From JAUYQR01 sp050632395 (GTDB lineage Bacteria; Pseudomonadota; Alphaproteobacteria; Rhodobacterales; Rhodobacteraceae), in contig NZ_CP192600.1 of the NCBI RefSeq assembly GCF_050632395.1, forward strand, positions 2,108,001 through 2,172,000: DNA of 64,000 nucleotides. Direction: 5' to 3'. Below, piece after piece: positions 60,689 through 64,000 of this stretch; the stretch's first letter is position 1; every line of letters begins with the position of its first letter. The position numbers and the translations under genes were made by a program. The notes under the pieces were generated by a model that saw nothing but the letters and a program-made list of their open reading frames with translations, had not been told where the DNA came from and searched no databases.

Positions 60689-61422
60689 CTATGTTGCCTG
60701 CGGCGACCGAGAAGAAACTGGGTCTGGTGATCGACCTTGATACCTGCGTGGGGTGTCATGCCTGCGTCACCGCCTGCAAGGGGTGGAACGATCAGGGTTA
60801 TGGCGTGCCCTTGTCGGATCAGGACCCGTATGGTGCGAATCCGTCGGGGACGTTCCTCAACCGCGTTCACAGCTATCAGGTGCAACCTGTTGATGCGGCG
60901 CCACAAATCATAAACTTCCCTAGGTCCTGCCTGCACTGTGAGGACGCGCCTTGCGTCACCGTCTGCCCGACCGGAGCCAGCTACAAGCGGGCCGAGGACG
61001 GGATCGTTCTGGTAAACGAGGACGCCTGCATCGGGTGTGGCCTGTGCGCCTGGGCCTGCCCCTACGGCGCGCGCGAGATGGATGCGGACGCGGGTGTGAT
61101 GAAGAAATGCACCCTTTGCGTCGACCGCATCTACAACGAGAACCTGCCCGAGGAAGACCGCGAGCCTGCCTGCGTACGCACCTGCCCGACCGGCGCGCGG
61201 CATTTCGGCGATCTGGGCGACCCGTTGTCGGCGGTGTCGAAACTGGTGGCCGACCGGGGGGGCTATGACCTGATGCCGGAAATGGGGACGAAGCCCACCA
61301 ACAAGTATCTGCCGCCGCGCAAGAAGGACCGCCCCGATCAGGCAAGCCTGCTGGCGCCGCTGTTGGATATCAAGGCCACCGGATTTGCCGGGTGGCTGGA
61401 CAAGGTGTTGGGGAAGATCTGA
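60685..61422 (+). CDS. soeB: Iron-sulfur subunit SoeB
   Basis: A 245-residue ferredoxin-like subunit with four Cys clusters: CVGCHACVTAC, CLHCEDAPCVTVC, CIGCGLCAWACPYG and the CTLCVDRI ... CVRTC group, i.e. 16 cysteines for four [4Fe-4S] clusters. It passes electrons from SoeA to the membrane subunit. ATG 60685 overlaps the soeA stop. Confidence 0.92.
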   Translation: MTMLPAATEKKLGLVIDLDTCVGCHACVTACKGWNDQGYGVPLSDQDPYGANPSGTFLNRVHSYQVQPVDAAPQIINFPRSCLHCEDAPCVTVCPTGASYKRAEDGIVLVNEDACIGCGLCAWACPYGAREMDADAGVMKKCTLCVDRIYNENLPEEDREPACVRTCPTGARHFGDLGDPLSAVSKLVADRGGYDLMPEMGTKPTNKYLPPRKKDRPDQASLLAPLLDIKATGFAGWLDKVLGKI

Positions 61423-62295
61423 ATGCATCCAGCACCTTCCGTCATCATCTTCACGGTCCTGTCCGGCCTCGGATTCGGCTTTCTGGCCTTTATCGCGGCG
61501 GGGGTCTTGCCGGTTTCCGGCTGGCCGGCCTTTGTGGTCTGGGGGCTTGGCTACGCGCTGGCGGTGGGGGGGCTTGCGGCCTCGACGTTTCACCTTGGCA
61601 ATCCGCAGCGCGCGCTTTTGGCGTTTTCCCAGTGGCGCACAAGCTGGCTGAGCCGCGAGGCGTGGACGTCGGTCGTGACGCTGCTGCTGCTGGCGCCGAT
61701 GGCGCTGTCGGATTGGCTGGGGCTTGGCCTGCCGCGCGGGATCGGCTGGGCCGGGGCCGCGATGTGCGTGGTGTCGGTGATCGCCACCTCGATGATCTAT
61801 GCGCAGATCAAGGCCGTGCCACGCTGGAACCACTGGATCACGCCAGTATTGTTTCTGGCGTTTTCGTTGACCGGGGGCGCCCTGCTGGCAGGGCAGGTGC
61901 GGATTGCGGCGGGGCTGGCGGCGGTGCTGGCGGGCGTGTTGATGCTAGCATTCCGGCTGGGTGACCGGCAGTTCGCGGCGCGCGGAGCAACGCTGGGCAC
62001 CGCGACCGGGCTGGACCGGGTTGGACAGCCGCAGGTCTTTGAATTGCCGCATACCGGGGGCAACTACTTGCTGCGCGAGATGATCTTCGTGGTGGGGCGT
62101 AAGCATGCGCAACGGCTGCGGCAGATTGCGGTGGTGTTTGCGGCGGTGTTGCCGGTGCTGGCGCTGGCGGTGCTGCCGGTGCATATCGGTATCGTCGTGG
62201 CGATAGCGCTGTATCTGGTGGGGGCGTTTGCGGCGCGGTGGTTGTTCTTTGCCGAGGCCGAGCATGTGGTGGGCCTCTATTACGGGATGCGGTGA
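61423..62295 (+). CDS. soeC: DmsC-type membrane anchor SoeC
   Basis: A 290-residue DmsC/PsrC-like quinone-binding membrane subunit with about eight transmembrane segments (SVIIFTVLSGLGFGFLAFIA; WTSVVTLLLLAPMALSDWL; VFAAVLPVLALAVLPVHIGI). It anchors the SoeAB complex and delivers electrons to quinone, completing sulfite oxidation. Abuts the soeB stop; followed directly by the phosphomannomutase gene. Confidence 0.9.
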   Translation: MHPAPSVIIFTVLSGLGFGFLAFIAAGVLPVSGWPAFVVWGLGYALAVGGLAASTFHLGNPQRALLAFSQWRTSWLSREAWTSVVTLLLLAPMALSDWLGLGLPRGIGWAGAAMCVVSVIATSMIYAQIKAVPRWNHWITPVLFLAFSLTGGALLAGQVRIAAGLAAVLAGVLMLAFRLGDRQFAARGATLGTATGLDRVGQPQVFELPHTGGNYLLREMIFVVGRKHAQRLRQIAVVFAAVLPVLALAVLPVHIGIVVAIALYLVGAFAARWLFFAEAEHVVGLYYGMR

Positions 62296-63657
62296 ATGAG
62301 GTTGACGGCGTTCAAGGCCTACGATGTGCGCGGGCGACTGGGCGAGGAGTTGAACGAGGATGTTGCGCGGCGGATCGCGCGGGCTTTTGCCGAAGTGACG
62401 CAGGCGAGGCGCGTGGTGCTGGGGCGCGACTGTCGCGAAAGCTCGGAGCAGTTGGCGGGGGCGGTGGTCGAGGGGTTGCTGGCCGCGGGGGTTGAGGTGC
62501 TGGACCTTGCGCTGGCGGGGACCGAGGAGATGTACTTCGCCACCGCGCATTTGCAGGCCGGGGGCGGGATAACTGTCACCGCGTCGCACAATCCGATGGA
62601 TTACAATGGCTTGAAGCTGGTTGGCGCGGGGTCGGTGCCCTTGGCGCAGGCAGAGTTCGACGCGGTGCGCGCGCTTGCCGAAAGCGGGGCGTTTGCAGTG
62701 GCGCGTCCGGGCGGGCGGGTTGTGGCGGTGCCGGCGGTGCGTCAGGCGTATGTCGAGCGGGTGCTTAGTTTTGTCGATGTGGCGGCGCTGCGGCCATTGA
62801 AGATACTGGTCAACTGCGGCAACGGGGCGGCGGGGCCGACCTTCGATGCGCTGGCCGAGGGGTTGGCGGCGAAGGGCGCGCCCTTGCAGTTCGAGCGGAT
62901 GTTCCATGACCCGGACGGCAGCTTTCCGAACGGCATCCCGAACCCTTTGCTTGAGGCGAACCAGCCCGTGACGGCGGATGCCGTGCGGGCAGTGGGCGCG
63001 GATATGGGCGTGGCGTTTGACGGAGATTTCGACCGTTGCTTCCTGTTCGACGCAGGCGGCGCCTTCGTTCCGGGCGAGTACGTCGTGGGCCTTCTGGCCG
63101 AGGCGTTTTTGGCGAAAGACCCAGGGGCGGCGGTGATCCATGACCCTCGGGTGATCTGGAACACGCAAGACCTCGTGGCGCGTGCCGGGGGCCGGGCGGT
63201 GATGGCGCAGACCGGACATGTGTTCCTGAAGCGCGCGATGCGCGAGACGGGGGCGGTCTACGGCGGCGAGATGTCGGCGCACCATTATTTCCGCGATTTC
63301 ATGTGCTGCGACAGCGGCATGATCCCGTGGCTTCTGGTGACAGAATTGATGGGGCGGACGGGGCGGTCTCTGGCCGAGTTGCTGGCCGAGATGCGGGCGG
63401 CGTTTCCATCCTCGGGCGAGATCAACTTTCGCGTGGCCGATGCGAAGGCTGCGGTGGCACGGGTGGAGGCGGCGCTGGCGGGCAAGGCCGTGGCGCGGGA
63501 TGACACCGACGGGATGAGCCTTGATTTCGGGGACTGGCGGTTGAACCTGCGGTCGTCGAACACCGAACCCCTGCTGCGGCTGAACGTCGAGGCGCGCGGC
63601 GATGTGGCGCTGGTCGACGCGGGCGTAACCCTTGTGAGCGGGCTGATCGAGGGCTGA
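62296..63657 (+). CDS. Phosphomannomutase/phosphoglucomutase
   Basis: A 453-residue alpha-D-phosphohexomutase. Catalytic Ser loop TASHNPMDYNG (phosphorylated serine), metal-binding DGDFDRCF, the sugar-binding YGGEMSAHHYFRDF and phosphate-binding RSSNTEPLLRLN. It interconverts mannose/glucose 6- and 1-phosphates for polysaccharide or LPS synthesis. Abuts the soeC stop, so it appears in the sulfur operon although unrelated in function. Confidence 0.92.
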   Translation: MRLTAFKAYDVRGRLGEELNEDVARRIARAFAEVTQARRVVLGRDCRESSEQLAGAVVEGLLAAGVEVLDLALAGTEEMYFATAHLQAGGGITVTASHNPMDYNGLKLVGAGSVPLAQAEFDAVRALAESGAFAVARPGGRVVAVPAVRQAYVERVLSFVDVAALRPLKILVNCGNGAAGPTFDALAEGLAAKGAPLQFERMFHDPDGSFPNGIPNPLLEANQPVTADAVRAVGADMGVAFDGDFDRCFLFDAGGAFVPGEYVVGLLAEAFLAKDPGAAVIHDPRVIWNTQDLVARAGGRAVMAQTGHVFLKRAMRETGAVYGGEMSAHHYFRDFMCCDSGMIPWLLVTELMGRTGRSLAELLAEMRAAFPSSGEINFRVADAKAAVARVEAALAGKAVARDDTDGMSLDFGDWRLNLRSSNTEPLLRLNVEARGDVALVDAGVTLVSGLIEG

Positions 63658-63800
63658 TTTCGCCGGATGCCGTGAAATTGGGCGGTGTGCCCAACGTATA
63701 GGCGGATGCGGGCCGGAAACGGGCGCGGCGCTGGCGGCCTTTCCACCGGCAATTGCCACGGGCCGCCTTGCCGCCGGACAATTGGCGCGAGGGAGTGCCG

Positions 63801-64000
63801 ATGACCGCGATCAGCCGATTTCCAGTGATGCAGCGCGCCAAGGGCGAGGCCGCGGTTGGCCTTGCCTGCAGTGATGGGCGGGTGCGCTTGCAGGATCTGC
63901 GGCAGACTGGGTCGGCCAAGGCGATCCTGCCGCAGGTGGGCGTGGTGCCGGAGGTGGTGTTTCTGAACACCTCGGGCGGCCTGACCTCGGACGACCGTTT
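63801..64000 (+). CDS. ureD: Urease accessory protein UreD, N-terminal part
   Basis: The window ends inside this gene. 66 codons are visible, including RVRLQDLRQTGSAKAILPQ and FLNTSGGLTSDDR, which match UreD (nickel loading of urease). ATG at 63801 has GGAG upstream. The urease structural genes should follow to the right. Confidence 0.82.
   Translation, partial: MTAISRFPVMQRAKGEAAVGLACSDGRVRLQDLRQTGSAKAILPQVGVVPEVVFLNTSGGLTSDDR

Noticed and set aside
1..64000. CRISPR array
   Set aside because: No regularly spaced short repeats were seen anywhere in the window.
1..64000. rRNA genes
   Set aside because: No rRNA-like conserved segments were seen; only two tRNA genes are present.

Overview
The window looks like a chromosomal segment of an alphaproteobacterium of the Rhodobacterales type (Rhodobacter/Roseobacter relatives). 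It is GC-rich. It carries a TauR-controlled taurine cluster with SoeABC, a paired cold-shock gene followed by a DUF192 gene, and many 1-4 bp stop/start overlaps, all familiar from that group. The assignment is inference from gene content.

Left part (1-14872): a mobile element whose right boundary is the 3' end of a tRNA-Pro(UGG) gene, next to a tyrosine integrase. Its left end lies outside the window. On the minus strand it holds the start of a BREX phage-defence operon: a ribbon-helix-helix-like regulator, a PD-(D/E)XK/HsdR-N-type protein, brxA, brxB and the first 842 codons of brxC. A perfect inverted repeat just upstream of the regulator is a candidate operator. A lone small-terminase-like gene and an 819-bp divergent non-coding block separate this from a plus-strand module of small genes: an ArdC-type antirestriction protein, a short DnaN-like sliding clamp that seems to lack domain I, a winged-helix protein, a ParB-like protein and the integrase.

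Middle (15-25.8 kb): ordinary core genes: DUF192, tandem cold-shock protein, pdxH, fabI, a LysE-type exporter, gpt, a DUF2127 protein, an aminotransferase, a PpiD-like foldase, trpE and a divergent polysaccharide deacetylase.

26-36.4 kb: an accessory, insertion-sequence-rich stretch ending at tRNA-Cys(GCA). It has envelope proteins (DUF1254, beta-barrels), a K+ channel, a decayed IS3-family element that truncated a membrane-protein gene, relics of IS21 and IS3 transposases, an IS110-family element, a Tat-exported amidohydrolase and the C-terminal relic of a P4-type integrase beside tRNA-Cys. It is probably an old, degraded island.

36.5-51 kb: a creatininase-family hydrolase; a RES/Xre toxin-antitoxin pair; a minus-strand operon joining an NMT1/THI5-type ABC importer to a deaminase-like hydrolase, an FAD oxidase and two flavodoxin-fold oxidoreductases (substrate unknown); RidA; an AttH-like lipocalin with its ABC/FtsX exporter; and a nucleotide-sugar epimerase.

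51-63.7 kb: taurine dissimilation. Tpa converts taurine to sulfoacetaldehyde; Xsc makes acetyl phosphate and sulfite; a TauE/SafE-type permease and a short acetate kinase follow; SoeABC oxidises sulfite to sulfate at the membrane. TauR regulates, and paired 10-mers at an identical 23-bp pitch sit upstream of tpa, xsc and tauR. A phosphomannomutase gene ends the apparent operon, and the window closes inside ureD.
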